Assembly (NCBI GenBank): GCA_905116865.2 | Contig: CAJHNH020003187.1 | Coordinates: forward strand, 1 to 64,000 | Direction: 5' to 3' | DNA from: Candidula unifasciata | Taxonomy: Eukaryota > Mollusca > Gastropoda > Stylommatophora > Geomitridae | Length of the DNA stretch: 64,000 nt | Made by a program: the position numbers and the translations under genes | The notes under the pieces: model-generated | The model's database searches: none | What the model was told of the DNA's origin: nothing | Seen by the model: the letters and a program-made list of their open reading frames with translations, nothing else | Shown: in pieces, positions 12,640-25,225 of the stretch | How the letters are laid out: the number at the start of each line of letters is the position of its first letter | Numbering within the stretch: the stretch's first letter is position 1

Positions 12640-13420
12640 AACAATATTCGTGGACAAGCAAAAAACAAATTGAACTTATGTAATGTTATTTAGATGATAT
12701 GTGTGAACTATTTTTTTCCAAACACGATATTTCAAAGCTGCATCGTATTACATCTCGGAAAACAAATGCTGCTGTTGATAACATGTTGCCACGATGTTTA
12801 TTCCTTACGTCCTTCTTAGGACGTTGTTTTTTGTTATTTGAAGCCCCACTCTGGCTTTTGCCAGGGGCCGCAATATAGGCAGGTCATCATTATGGCCAAA
12901 TGTCTGAACGCGGTTTCTGGGACCTCTCCACGGTGATCCTCATCCGCATGGTGGCACTTTGTGCCATCGGGTGTTTATCGCTTGTGTGATGTCCTGGTGG
13001 GGTAGAAAGTCAGTCAGTCAGTCATGTTGCCACGATGTTTTTGAATAAGGTTTTGTTCTTTTAAATTTTTAGCAGGTGCACAAAAGTGTACCTTGTAAAT
13101 AGATATGTATGATCATGAACAGGTTTCTTTAGAGTGGACACATAAATACAATGGTCACCTCTTCTGCTTTTCCTGTAAAAAAGACGTTGTAAACGCAGAG
13201 TTCCAGTTCATTTAGTACCAGTAACAGTCTGAACGTACTTCTGTCACGCTTTTACAGTAAGTGTTGAGCATCGGCCAAGTCCCCTGGTCCCTCCTAGCTG
13301 CACCGGACTCCTCGAACAGTGATGATTTATTGTGAGTTTGTTTTATAGTATATGATTGCAATGGCGTGTTCAGATTTAGCATATAAGGATTATTTGTAAT
13401 TTGCAAAACAGTGTCCTTCA
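12640..13420 (+). repeat. Dispersed repeat interrupted by a SINE
   Basis: The sequence on both sides of the SINE aligns in order with 33180-33690. Shared blocks include one reading roughly tttcaaagctgcatcgtattacatctcgga, the near-palindrome (13074-13093 here, 33387-33406 there) and the block containing ttgagcat-ggccaa and gaacagtgatgat. Because 33180-33690 lacks the SINE, it serves as the empty site. Confidence 0.7.
12800..13022 (+). mobile_element. SINE-1 copy with perfect 18-bp target-site duplication
   Basis: A 223-bp insertion lies between perfect 18-bp direct repeats (catgttgccacgatgttt) at 12782-12799 and 13023-13040. The 5' end carries a small hairpin (cgtccttcttaggacg, 6-bp stem and 4-base loop). 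The body runs through a conserved block with a gcggtttctgggacctctcc core. The 3' end is an agtc repeat. This copy defines the boundaries and orientation of the family. The long duplication implies target-primed retroposition by a LINE enzyme, and the high similarity to the other copies suggests recent activity. Confidence 0.88.
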
Positions 13421-14307
13421 TTTTTAAATGAATGAATTTGATTTATTAAATGTTAAACGCTGGTTGTCAGTCCTGTCTAAAATAACTGTATAAAAGTGTC
13501 CAAGCTAATTTAAACCACATGAGGGAGCAGTAAGGTAGTCCAATATATTTACATGGAGCCTTGTCTAGAGTTTGATATGGTCAGCATCATGCAGGTCTCT
13601 CTGCCTCCCTAGACATTATTAGCCATGCCTTCTTAGTTCGATTTGTGATATCTACTATACACGGATCTCTCCGCCAGTCCCCGCAAATGTCACAAATCCA
13701 CCTCCATGGTCAAGAGGTCAAGATTGTTCTGTGAGGCTGGTAGGTCAGCTGGCTAGCAACTTTTCTACTGCAACACCCCAATGACTGAAAATTAACCTTT
13801 TTATGTGGAACAGAAGTAGATGGTCACAGGAAACCAACGAATATGGCTTCTCGGTAGTACCTGCAGTGCAACGACGTTCATCAGCGCATGCCCAACATTG
13901 TATTTATCAATATATAATTATTACTTAACCTACTTTTTGCGGACAAACAAGCATTAATTGCTTTTTCAGAAACTGAATATAACTAGTATTTAAACCAAAT
14001 TTACAAAAAGCATAGCATGAAAAATAACGCCAACAAAACATAGGTTACGAGCATAGCCGAATAAGACAGAACAGTTTACAGAAGACCCCCTGAAACAAAG
14101 AACTCTAAATACTCAGGAAGAATAATGTCATCAGCTGGCAAAACAGATGTAATTGATGACATAATGTTCATTGCCACCCTGTGCTACCAGTGCAAGACGT
14201 TGCCAATACGACAAAAGATAAAAGTAAATTAGTAACCATGGAAATGAGATGTCTGTGAAAGGCTGTAGGATTGACCAGAAGAGATAAAATCAGGAATAAG
14301 GTCAAAC
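13421..14307. other. AT-rich spacer
   Basis: No coding frame, RNA gene or long repeat is recognised. Confidence 0.4.
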
Positions 14308-14379
14308 GAGGTAAAGTCGACACAGAATTACATTATTTCAGCAGAGGTAAAGTCGACACAGAATTACATTATTTCAGCA
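14308..14379. repeat. Perfect 36-bp tandem duplication
   Basis: The 36-bp unit at 14308-14343 is repeated exactly at 14344-14379. It starts gaggtaaagtcgacacag. It lies about 70 bp beyond the 3' tail of the Tx1-like LINE and is not part of it. Confidence 0.9.
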
Positions 14380-14603
14380 GACCATATACTCTAGGGAACT
14401 TTAAAAATACTAAACAAAACCGTGGTTTCCAGCTTATGATAAAACGCCATGTCTCTCTCATTCTCTCTCTCTTTCTCTCTCTCTCTCTCTGCCTTCATTG
14501 TCATTCGCTCGCAGAACTACTCTTATTTCATGTATATCGCTTTGTCATCTTCAGAAGCATACATTCCCTGCCTTGTTTTAGGCAGGTAAATTTACAAAAA
14601 TTA

Positions 14604-17600
14604 TTAACATTGCTGCAATACATGTTTCAAAATACATTGGTAACTTTGTACAATATCATTTGGAGTGTAGTTCTTGGACTCATGTACTGCTTGGCACCTA
14701 CATTTCCATATCAGAACTCTGTATTCTGCTAGTGCAGTCAAGAGTTTGTCACGGTTGTCTGTAGTACCTTGTGGTAGTATGTTTAGGAATATAGCCTTGT
14801 AAATGTCGGTGGATTGTTTGGTAAAGGTATCCATTAGGTTTTGTAAGGTGTGTAGTGTGCTTTGGATTGTAAAACAGTGGAAGAAAAGGTGGTCTTCTGT
14901 TTCCTCTTTGTTTTGTTTACATAGCTAACAGTGCAGTTTTTGTCTGCCATTATTCCTATTAGGTGTAATATTGTAAAAAAATATGTATGTTACTTCTTTG
15001 GCTGTTTGTTTCATACAGGGTCTGTGTAGGTTTGTGAAGGCCTCTGACAGATTCTCTGTTGTGTATCTTTTGCTTCATCTGATTGTTGTTCGGAGTGGTG
15101 GTGCTAATTGTGCTGAGAGGTGTTTGTATATTTGAGTTGTCGTCTGATGTAGCATGCTTTTGTTGCCTTTCACAGCCTGTACACATGATTCGTAAAAAAA
15201 GGGTAGCCTCCCGAAGTAGCGTGGCTCACTGTTATTTACAGCTATTATGTAATTTAATTTCAGTGCGGTATAATACATAGTCAAGGGGTACTGTTTTGGG
15301 TGTTTCATGGCATGTCCTATAAACTGAATTCTAAAGGACTTAATTTTTGTGCTGATATCCTGTAGTGATATGCCCCCTTGTTCTCTCGGTTGCAAAAGAG
15401 TATGCTGTTTAATTTTTGGGACAGCGGAGCCAGCAATAAATGTCCTTATGACTCCATTTATTTGCCTAGTTATTTTTCCTAGGGGGTCTAGTACTTTGGC
15501 CAGATATAAAATTTTTGGAATTATGTATGTATTAATTATCTGGCTTCTGGTGAAAATAGTTGAAGTCAGATATTTATACTTGTTTATTTTATGCGTAATC
15601 TGTTTTTTAATGTCTGTCCAATTGTATTGGTTCAGGTTATTTGGGTTTCGAGCAAATGTGATGCCGTACAGTTTCATGACATGTGTTGTTTGTAGGTTTC
15701 GGGGGAAATCCCTTTTGTATTTCCATTTCCCAATTCCCATGATTTGAGATGTTGCAATATTTATTTTTGCACCACTTGCTTGGCCGAAATCTGCAAAAGT
15801 GTTTAATATCTCTATTATTGATTTAGCGTTAGGAGGGAAGAAGGCGGTGTCATCCGCGTATGCTATCAGCTTCCTCTCTCCTAATCGAGGAATGAAGGTA
15901 CCTGCAATGTTACTATCCCTTCTGATCTTCTCTAATAAAGGTTCTAGTGCTAGAACATACAGCAGTGGGGACAGAGGGCATCCCTGTCTTACCGACCTTG
16001 TGAGCTGGAAGGATAAAGTGAGGGTGTGGTTCACTAGTACTTGACTTTCCGGTTTACAATAAATTATTTCAATCCATTTTTTAAAAGTTGGGCCTATATT
16101 GCATTTAGATAGCACTTTGTGTAAATAGGTGTGGGAAATTCGGTCAAACGCTTTCTCTTGATCTAGAGACAGAATAGAGGATTGACAATCTTTCTGGTGC
16201 GCGAAAGTTATGAGATCTCTAATGAAGTGTGTGTGGTTGTAAATATTTCTATTTTTCACACTGCACTGCTGATCTGCATTTATTAATGTTTCCATAAAAG
16301 GTTGGAGTTTCATGGTCAGTATCTTGGTTAAAATTGTATAATCAGAATTTAGTAAGGATATGGGTCGGTAATTCTTCAGTAGTGTTTTATCTGAATTTTC
16401 TTTAGGAATTAGGGCTATATATGACAGATTGCAGCTGTTAGGTAGTTGTTGTTGTTCGTAGGCTGCCTGGTAAACTTTTAGTAATGTGTTTCCCATGATT
16501 GGAAAAAAGGTTTTGTAAAATTCCACTGTAATTCCATCGGGTCCCGGTGATTTGTTTAACTGCATTTTGTTTAACGTTTGTGTGACATCTTGTATTGTGA
16601 TCTGGTTGTCCAATAATTCTTTGTCAGTATCTGATATTTTCTTTGTATATTTTAAGAATTTTTCTTGTACATCTGTGTGAGTTGGCTCTGCCTTGAACAA
16701 ATTTGTATAATACTGCTCAAAGGCATAGGTTATCTGTGTTGTTTCGGTCTGCATGTTGCCGTGTATGTCTATTATTTGATGTATTTGTCTGTTCTGTTGC
16801 ACATTGTATTCTAGTTGAAAGTCCTGTCTGCTGGGTATTTTGTGTTGGTTTGAGTATATTTTTGATCTCAGGAGTGCTCCCTGATATTTGTATTGCTGGA
16901 GTTCTTCTAATTCTGTTTTCAGTGTGTGTAGGTGCAGTGCGTCTTTGTCTGTTTCTTTTATTGCTGTTAGTAGAATGCTCTCCTGATTTATTTTTTGTTT
17001 GTGAATAAAGCTTGCAATTATTTGAGTCATGTGTTTTATAGAGCTTTTAAGAGTATCCCAAAACTGTAGTATATTGTCAGTTGGAGTACTGTTGACATAT
17101 GTAAGTATGTGGTCTGTCATATACTGAATATACTCTGTATCTTGAAGCAATGTATTATTAAATTTCCAGTGCGGAGTTTTCCTGCGTGCATGTATGTTTG
17201 TGTTTGTGTTTATTCTTGTCAGAATTGCCTTATGGTCTGTGTATTGTAGTGTTTCGTGTAAGTGTTTTGTTTCTTCTATGTGGTATGTTGCTGGGATGTA
17301 TGTTCTATCTAGTCTTGTTTGTTTGTTTATTGATGTACATTTATAAGTAGTTTCTCTGCCATTAGGGTATTTGTGTCTATAAGAATCTACTAAGTTATGT
17401 GGTGTTATTATGTTTTGTAGTATGTCCAGTTGGTATACACCTTCTTCGTTTGTCTTCCGTAACTGGGCTTCAACATTCCTCCCTATTACATCTTCTTGTG
17501 TCAACACACAATTAAAGTCACCGGTCAGGATTATGTTTTTCCCTATGCATCTTTGTAACATTATGTCTTCTAGTTTGTCATAAAATTCTGCCTGGGATAC

Positions 17601-17987
17601 ATATCTTGGCGGTGCATGAACATTGAAAATGGAAACTGTCTGTAACCCGTTAGTTATATCCATTATTGAGATATTAACAGTGTTGAATCTCTGTGCATCT
17701 GTGATTCTGAATCTATCAGAAGTTTGCAGTATGGCGGTGCCAGATCCCAAGACGTTGACTGATAGACTGAAACATGCATTTTCTAATCCCAGTAGCGTTC
17801 TTATGTTCTGCTTCTGATAATCATTTCGTATTTTTGTTTCCTGGATCAGGATAAAATCTGGATTATATTTCTTTATCAGGTTTACAACGTGTTGAAGTTT
17901 CTTTTTCAGACCAGCTATGTTAAAACTAATAATACAAATGTCGTAATTCATAATGAAATTAAAAACACTCAAAGATAAGTATAACAT
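14604..17987 (-). pseudogene. ORF2 of the Tx1/L1-like LINE: endonuclease plus reverse transcriptase
   Basis: ORF2 nicks target DNA and copies the element RNA at the nick. Residues 14-255 are an apurinic-type endonuclease with Asn23, Glu50, Asp157/Asn159 (GDFN), Asp227 and the Asp251-His252 pair. The RT follows with SPGPDGI (480-486), the first catalytic Asp at 609 (LDQEKAFD), RQGCPLSP (667-674) and YADD (710-713, DNA 15849-15860). The frame is open for 970 codons to a TGA at 15077-15075. The same frame then continues through a conserved tail with a Cys-Cys-His-Cys motif (LCK...ETEDHLFFHC), interrupted once more by a TAG at 14927-14925, to a TAA at 14604. The original protein was therefore about 1,127 residues. 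I chose the ATG at 17987; the ATG at 17951 (MNYDICI) is equally plausible. Confidence 0.88.
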
Positions 17988-18023
17988 GTTGGAAGTGATA
18001 AAGGTGATAAAGAATAATGTAGC

Positions 18024-19295
18024 TTACATTGTTCTCTTTTGCTGGTCCTGAGTTTCTGTATCTGTTTCATTTATTGTTGTGTCTGGGTCTATTGTACCCT
18101 CTGTTGATGACTCTGACAGGGAAAGATCCCCTCCCTCGCTGCTTCTTTCTTCTTTGTTGCTTTCTTCTTCAGAAAATATGTCTCTGCTGTCGTTGGTATC
18201 TTCGTCAATTATGAGTCTGTCTCTGTATAGATCAGTTTCTTGTTCGTCTTTTTCGCTCTGGCATTGTTAGTTGTTTACATCGTCTGGGTTGTTCCCTTCT
18301 TCGTCGGGGTTTTGGATTTGATTCCTTTCTTGATCTTCACAGTTGTCTTGGCTGTGTTTTTTATTTGTTTTATCGGGGCTATTGTCTCTGTCGGTACTTG
18401 TTTCAGCGTTTTGAATCTTTTCTTTCTTGGCAAGGTGTCTGATTGTAGGGGAGTTTTCACTGGAACTCTCGCCATCGCTGTGTCTTCTTGTTTTCTTCGC
18501 TGGTGGTTTTTGCGTACCGCTTTCGTTGCTCTCTTTTTGTTGATTTCTTGGTGCTGCTGCTGATTTAAGGTTTGCAGCTACTGGTGTCTCTGGAAGAAGA
18601 CTCGTGGGTGGAGCTTTTTCTGGTAGTGGTGGAAAATGTTCCACGCTGATGTCGTTTCTGTTTTGTTGTCTTTTTTGAGGTTTTTCTGGACATTTATTCG
18701 TCCAATGGTCGTCTTTTTGGCAGTACTCGCAGGCAATGCGCCTGCCTTGTACTTGTACCAGCACTTTGTGGTACGATCCAGTCACGCCTGGTGTGTACAG
18801 GCGAAAGTGGTGGGGTACTTCTTTCACTGTGCGACACGTAGCACCCCACTTGTTGTGTTCTTTCTGTGACACATAAACTGACGGGTCTGGGTCCCCTGTC
18901 AGCACGGTGACCACTTCCTTTACTCCTTTTTCATCTATGTGCCTCGGCAGGAACGAGAGGAACAGTTTTTTCTTGTCTGTCTCTAAATGTTCGATTGTCA
19001 GTTTTAAATCTTTGTCTATTTTCCGGAATTTCTCATGCAGCCCATCGTACATTTTCATGTGCGCTGCTTCTGACAATTTGAAAAACCACTGCGTGGGGTC
19101 GTTGTATCTGTACGTGTCCACAATGTCCCTCTGCGGAATTCCGAAAGGACCTATCAACATTGACGTGATATAATTCAGAGTGCCTTTGGCTGCGGCACCT
19201 GGACCTTTGAGTTTGCATACCAGAATGCCTTTACTATGCAACTCCGGGTACTTGTACCCCGTTTTCGGGAGAGTAATTGTAAGAAGAGTAGCCAT
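18024..19295 (-). pseudogene. ORF1 of the Tx1/L1-like LINE: zinc-knuckle RNA-binding protein
   Basis: ORF1 proteins coat the element RNA. The ATG is at 19295. The N-terminal 170 residues are a compact domain of unknown fold. A CCHC zinc knuckle (Cys189, Cys192, His197, Cys202) lies in CEYCQKDDHWTNKCP, followed by a long charged, Ser/Lys/Glu/Asp-rich low-complexity tail. A TAA at 18269-18267 stops the frame after 342 residues. The same frame continues open for 80 more codons of the same acidic, Ser/Thr-rich character to a TAA at 18026-18024, only 36 bp before ORF2. I infer that 18269-18267 is a nonsense mutation and the original ORF1 was about 423 residues. Confidence 0.8.
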
Positions 19296-20042
19296 CACTT
19301 ACGGTTTCTCCTTTTCAACATATAGCACCACAAATTTAAACCACAATTTCCGTATAATAAATTTTGTGTATTTTTCAAATGAAATATAGCGTGTATTTGA
19401 AACGTTTGAAAATACTCACGGGAGATAATCCAAGAAATTTCGAAACAGTCTGTGTCAATCCAATGTATGACTAGAGCAACGTTTCCTGAGTGATCTGTAA
19501 TATTGTTAGTGCGTGCAAGTCAACCTTTAGAAATGAATAAATTGTATTTTGTGACATTAATTTTAACAATGGTTCAATATGTGGATAATATATGAGGGAC
19601 ACTATTCATAGAAAGCCTAGTATATCCCTGGTGTACCCAGATTTAAAAATGTATATATCATTGTTCACAGTTTTTTAATATCTTTGGCAGGTACACATAC
19701 AGATGTGCCCCATTAATGTAAACTACACGACAAGTGTCTGCATTCATTAGTCGATTGTTTCCCGTCCGTCCGCTATACAAATGTCCCACTCAACATCATT
19801 ATCACACACTGCCGAACCATCTCTTATGTCCCCTGTGCTCTTAAGCAGAGATGACTAATACGCTTACTGGTAATTGTAAAGATAGTTTCCCTTAACCCCA
19901 AACATGGCAGTCAACAACAGCACCATGTTCTGATGCCTCACTGATGTCACGTGGTTTCTAGTGACGTCACATACTATTATCACCCACTCCTCCTGGTGAT
20001 TTTTCTCACTGTTTAATTAGGCGGGGATGGGGGTGGGAGGCG

Positions 20043-20873
<831 letters not shown>

Positions 20874-21699
20874 GATCTATATAATAAAAAGCCTGGTGCA
20901 TTTAAGATGTACCTACTGGCTTGAACTTGACCCTTCCAATTATTTGCTCAGCCCTACGACACATCCTATTGACCCCTATTCTTATGACTTCTGCAGATAT
21001 TTCCTGTCAATATTAACTGTTTCTACTGGTATATTGTTCTCCAGTTTGTGAACGAAGATTGTGAAAATGCACAGAGAAAACGGCTATGATTTGAACTGGA
21101 CCTAACTGTGTTTCTGTCAGGCATCGTCTAAATGAGACCTTAAGGACCAGACGCTGCCGCAATTATCAGTCAGTTGAACAATTTAATTGTGTTCAATGAA
21201 TGCGTTTAAAATAATGTAAATCTATGCGCAACTATGACTATACCTACATAAAGATGCAAACGACTATGAGCTGCTATTGAATTATGGTCCATTCGTTGAA
21301 ATGCACATGACAAAAACCACACCCACATAACATTGATGACAAATGTTGCTAATTTGTATTGGTGGTGATCAGGGGATACAAACATGTTCTAAGGACACAG
21401 TAACAAAGGGGGACGATGAAGTTTATATCACAAAAACTAGCAATTGTGGAGACATTGTTTGTGACAATGTAATCTCCCGTTCTAAACGCATGTATCCATT
21501 GAAGGCAACTGACAGTGTTAGCTTGTACAATCTACTTGGAATTCAAGTAAATCACGTTGTGTGAGCTATGCATAGTTTAGCTTGATAGACACCGTAGCAA
21601 AACAATTTTAAGTGCAACAGTCGTGCGAACCTGTCTAAAAATTAAATATGTAGAGAATGTATTGCAGAACAAATTATATAATCTTTTTGTGAGATGCAA

Positions 21700-21893
21700 T
21701 TTTTCGTTATTTGAAGCCCCACCCTGGCTCTTGACAGGGGCCGCAATATAGCCGTACCATAAATATGGTCTAATGGCTGAACGCGGTTTCTGGGACCTCT
21801 CCAAAGTGATCCTCATCCACAAGGTGGAACTCTGTGTCATCGGGTGTTTATCGATTGTGTGATTTGCCTTGTTCAGTAAAAGTCTACTACTAC
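21700..21893 (+). mobile_element. SINE-1 copy, 5' truncated
   Basis: It begins cgttatttgaagccccaccc and follows the family body to the end, with a cta repeat as tail (21881-21895) instead of agtc. The 5' hairpin is missing. It diverges more from the other copies than they do from each other. A target duplication is not clear (possibly gcaat). It lies within or next to the right end of the long repeat 19530-21650. Confidence 0.75.
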
Positions 21894-21999
21894 TACGCAA
21901 TGAACGTGGACTGTGGATATCTGCGTCTTTAATAACTTTGTAGCAGGCACATAAATATGTACTTATATTTGTAATTAATAACGTAAAAACTAACTCGCT

Positions 22000-22611
22000 A
22001 ACTAACAGGAAAAAACACATAAAACTAGCAGTAGACCAGATATTGAAGAAACAATCTTAAATCAAACAACCCAAATCAAGAATAAAGGATGCCAAGACAC
22101 CATTGCATGGGTACCAGCACACAGAGGTGTAATGGGCAATGAAAAAGCTGACATAGCAGCCAAAACTGGAGCAAAATGTGATGTTTTAGTAGATGTAGGA
22201 CTCGGAAAAACTGAAAGGACTAGCATAACCAAACGACATATAATTAAAATGTGGAAACTACAAAGGCAAGGGAGCAATAAAGGCAGAGATGCCTACAACA
22301 ACCTTAAAGAGCCCAGCCTTAACACACAGGTACGGGACAAACTGAAAATCCCAGCTAACAAACTACTATGGAGAGCTAGGTTAGGGTGGCATCCAGAGAA
22401 ATTTACATCTCCACTATGTCTGGACTGCTTTGAAGATAATGCAATAGAGCATTATATAATAAACTGCACAAACTATAAATTGGAGAGGAAACCCATTGAG
22501 GAGTATTTTCTAAAACGCAAACAACAAATTACTGCAAACAAATGTTTAAAGGTAGATAGCAATAAAGACATCCAAAAACTGGTTAAACAGTACCTTATTA
22601 AAACAAATTAA
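22000..22611 (+). pseudogene. C-terminal RNase H and zinc-binding tail of a LINE
   Basis: A frame open from about 21995 to the stop at 22609-22611 begins inside an RNase HI domain: IAWVPAHRGVMGNEKAD carries the final conserved His and Asp. It continues into a tail with a Cys-Cys-His-Cys motif (CLDCFEDNAIEHYIINC) typical of the end of RNase H-bearing LINEs. The catalytic acids in the first part of RNase H and the whole RT are absent, so this is a 5'-truncated insertion. It differs from the I-type copies elsewhere in the window and represents another family. The surviving 3' part has no stop or frameshift. Confidence 0.75.
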
Positions 22612-24430
22612 AACTAAACAGACCAGATTAAGGATTTACTCAGTACAGCAGAAGGAACTGATCAGATGTTAACTCCGGACACCTTAGCGTAAGGGAGGTA
22701 GTGTAAGTTTGATGAATGCATTGATGTGAACATGGATACATACACAAGGATGAGTGCGTGTAGTATGAGTGCATTTATGTTTAGGATGGATACATAAGAC
22801 ACAGTGTATGTAGGCGGATGGTAAGGAATCACGTATGGATAGGACATTGGGAATTTAGCTGTGCGAAAGGTACAGATGAATGAGTACATGGATATAAAAA
22901 TGTATTACTGTATGCATGTCAATGTGGGTATGTTGTGCATGTGTGTATATATATGGGAGAGTGTATATTTATATATTTATGTGTGTATGAATGACAGTGC
23001 ACTCAAAAAACCCATAAATTGTGTTGCTGCATGTCTGTTAATTAATGAGAACAAATGGAATGAAGTGTGTACGCAGCAAGAACGTCATCAACACACACCA
23101 ACCACCAAAACATTATAAGACAGTACCAGACAGGTCACATACAAGAAACGAGACATAACTTAAAAGTGACACGACCAGACGAAATTACAGACATAGCGAC
23201 ACAAAACGAACAAGACATGGAAGAGTGAATGTCACTAGGTGTGGATCTACTCGTTTTTTATGAATGTAAGTACAGGCATTGGTAGACGCATATGAAAGAG
23301 TTTGCGTGTGTAAGTAATGTCAATTAGGTATGCATACACGGATAAGTATTCTTCTTCTTCTTCTTGTTCACCGGCTGTGAATTCCGATAGGTATGAAAGG
23401 ACGTGCAAATATGCAGTGCTGTCTGCTTGTATGAGTACTCGCGTGCATGTACGCATACACCTAGTTGGGTGCGTCCATATACTCCGGGGATTCATACACA
23501 AAACCATCCCATTCCACAGCATGCAATCAACATGCACATGACCGACAGGACTCACAACAAGATATGACTGACAGCAAATAGGGAAAACAAGTGACTCGAT
23601 AATGACAGGACTAGAACACATAACCACCAATACCACCCTATCACTGAGATAATAGCAAAGGTTGGTAACGTGATACACATAGTCCCGGCAAAAGGCCACG
23701 CCAGAATCCAGCAAGACGGCAACGACGAGAAATGACTGAATGGCCTCCCGCCCCCTTTCCCCTCACCTTTCCCTAACTCTTTCATATGCACTTGGAGTTT
23801 AACCCCCCAACCCATTCCCACAGAGAACACTTGAGTTCGTTACCCAACACGCAACAGCAATTCTCATCGCCGAACATTTGGATCGCAAAGCGTGAGCTGG
23901 ATGCTCCGGTTATATGGTATTTACGTACATCGGAACTTAGCTGTCAACACAACCCGATAACATAATAACAAATGACGACTGGACCCGCTTAAGACTCCAC
24001 ATAAACTCTCACACACATATCCATAACATGACTAACCCAACATATTACAGGAAGACAACTATAAGACCACTATGGTCACACGCGGAACATTTTCACATTT
24101 CGGAACTATTCAAATTCAGAAACTGTTTTCAGTACTTTTTGGCAAAATTAAAATACTCAAAATTTAAAAACAATAAATGGTGGTCCAAAAGACGTTGTGT
24201 ATGGAAGCTCGCTCTCCTTCGAGATACGTCCAGCCAGATCAAAGGGAGACAGAACAAACAGGAAACACCAAAAAAGAAGAAGGAAGACATGCACCAGTGA
24301 CAACAGGACGAGCGGTTTGACTCGGATGGAAGCATCAAGCCTAGAAATGGCACAAACAGTAGTATTCAGTCACGAAAGTGACGCAAATAACCCAGACCAC
24401 AAATATAGACTAGCTAGCAGCAGTCTGAAC
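22612..24430. other. Probable 3' flank of the LINE fragment plus spacer
   Basis: No coding frame is supported. Bases 22680-23000 are rich in tg/ta dinucleotides without a clean repeat. A short ttc repeat is at about 23349-23366. Bases 24148-24225 match 6313-6390. The stretch may include the 3' untranslated part of the element ending its frame at 22611. Confidence 0.35.
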
Positions 24431-25067
24431 GTGGTCGGGCTTTTATTTTTGTTTTTCCTCAAAAGGACTTGGACTTGGACTCTTTATTTCTCAGTTGAAA
24501 TTTATATACAAGTATTACGCCATTGTATATCTTTCTTCTACACAATACAATGTGCTCGTGGCTACGTGTACGGAAGGCCTCAGATCCTTCAGTATGTTCT
24601 CTGAGAGAGAATTAAGGAATCTTAACATATCATGTACGATGCGATCCAGTATGTTATGAACAGAATACATTGTTCCGATCACTGCGACGAAATATAAGTG
24701 ATTACGAGTGGCTACTAATTCTAACTCACAATTATTTGTTCTGTAACATTACAAGGTACAGTCGTGTGCACCTGACAAAGATTATTTATCAGCTTACGCC
24801 CAGGATCCGTATTATTTTGGAACAAATAACATGTTCAAGTGCACGGCTCAGCGCAACTAATCTTGCTGTAGAATATTATTTGTTGCTAGAAAGCAGTGTT
24901 TGATTTATTTCGGACTTTTAAAGGGGCTAAAAGTTAAAACCTGTCTTCAAACATGTATGTGGATTATACGAACTGGAGAATAAAATGATGACTGTAAGAG
25001 AGACATTACATGTGATGTATATGATTTTTACAGATTAAAAAAAAACCACGATGGTTGTTTCACTTCT
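24431..25067. repeat. Dispersed repeat pieces
   Basis: Bases 24490-24620 resemble 60130-60310 (shared blocks tatatctttcttctacaca and cagatccttcagta). A near-palindrome of the dispersed family, aggtacagtcgtgtgcacct, is at 24754-24773 followed by gacaaag. Non-coding. Confidence 0.4.
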
Positions 25068-25225
25068 GCGCTTGAGTTACGTTTAACCCCAACAGGACCT
25101 CACATCGGATGACACAAAGAGCCACTACTCTGATGAGAATTACTCGACTACAAATCATAGAAACCCGTTCAACCGTTAGGTTATATTAGACCCTCGGCTA
25201 CAGCCAAGTGGGACCGTAAAATAAC
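25068..25225 (-). mobile_element. Decayed SINE-1 remnant
   Basis: On the minus strand it follows the SINE-1 order (accccaacaggac..., gatgacacaaag..., agaaacccgttc..., gctacagccaagtggg) with many substitutions and a deletion of the stretch around acaagcgataaacaccc. No target duplication is visible. It is the oldest copy in the window. Confidence 0.55.

Larger units (their letters stand above)
14452..19330 (-). mobile_element. Nearly complete Tx1/L1-like LINE
   Basis: Two-ORF non-LTR retrotransposon of about 4.9 kb on the minus strand: short 5' leader (about 19330-19296), ORF1 (19295-18024), a 36-bp gap, ORF2 (17987-14604), a 3' untranslated part of about 110 bp, and a simple-repeat tail of GA units at 14490-14452. 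Endonuclease at the ORF2 N-terminus, no RNase H, a zinc-knuckle ORF1 and a microsatellite tail together fit the Tx1 branch of the L1 superfamily; the branch is inference. Only three in-frame stop codons were found in about 4.7 kb of coding sequence, so it is a recent but probably dead copy. The precise 5' end and a target-site duplication could not be identified. Confidence 0.88.

Noticed and set aside
15083..19389. Many plus-strand frames of 60-130 codons
   Set aside because: Shadows of the minus-strand Tx1/L1-like ORF1 and ORF2.
14401..19420. Target-site duplication around the Tx1-like LINE (aaaatact near 14404 and 19410)
   Set aside because: Only 8 bp of low-complexity sequence, and not at the tail boundary; chance is likely.
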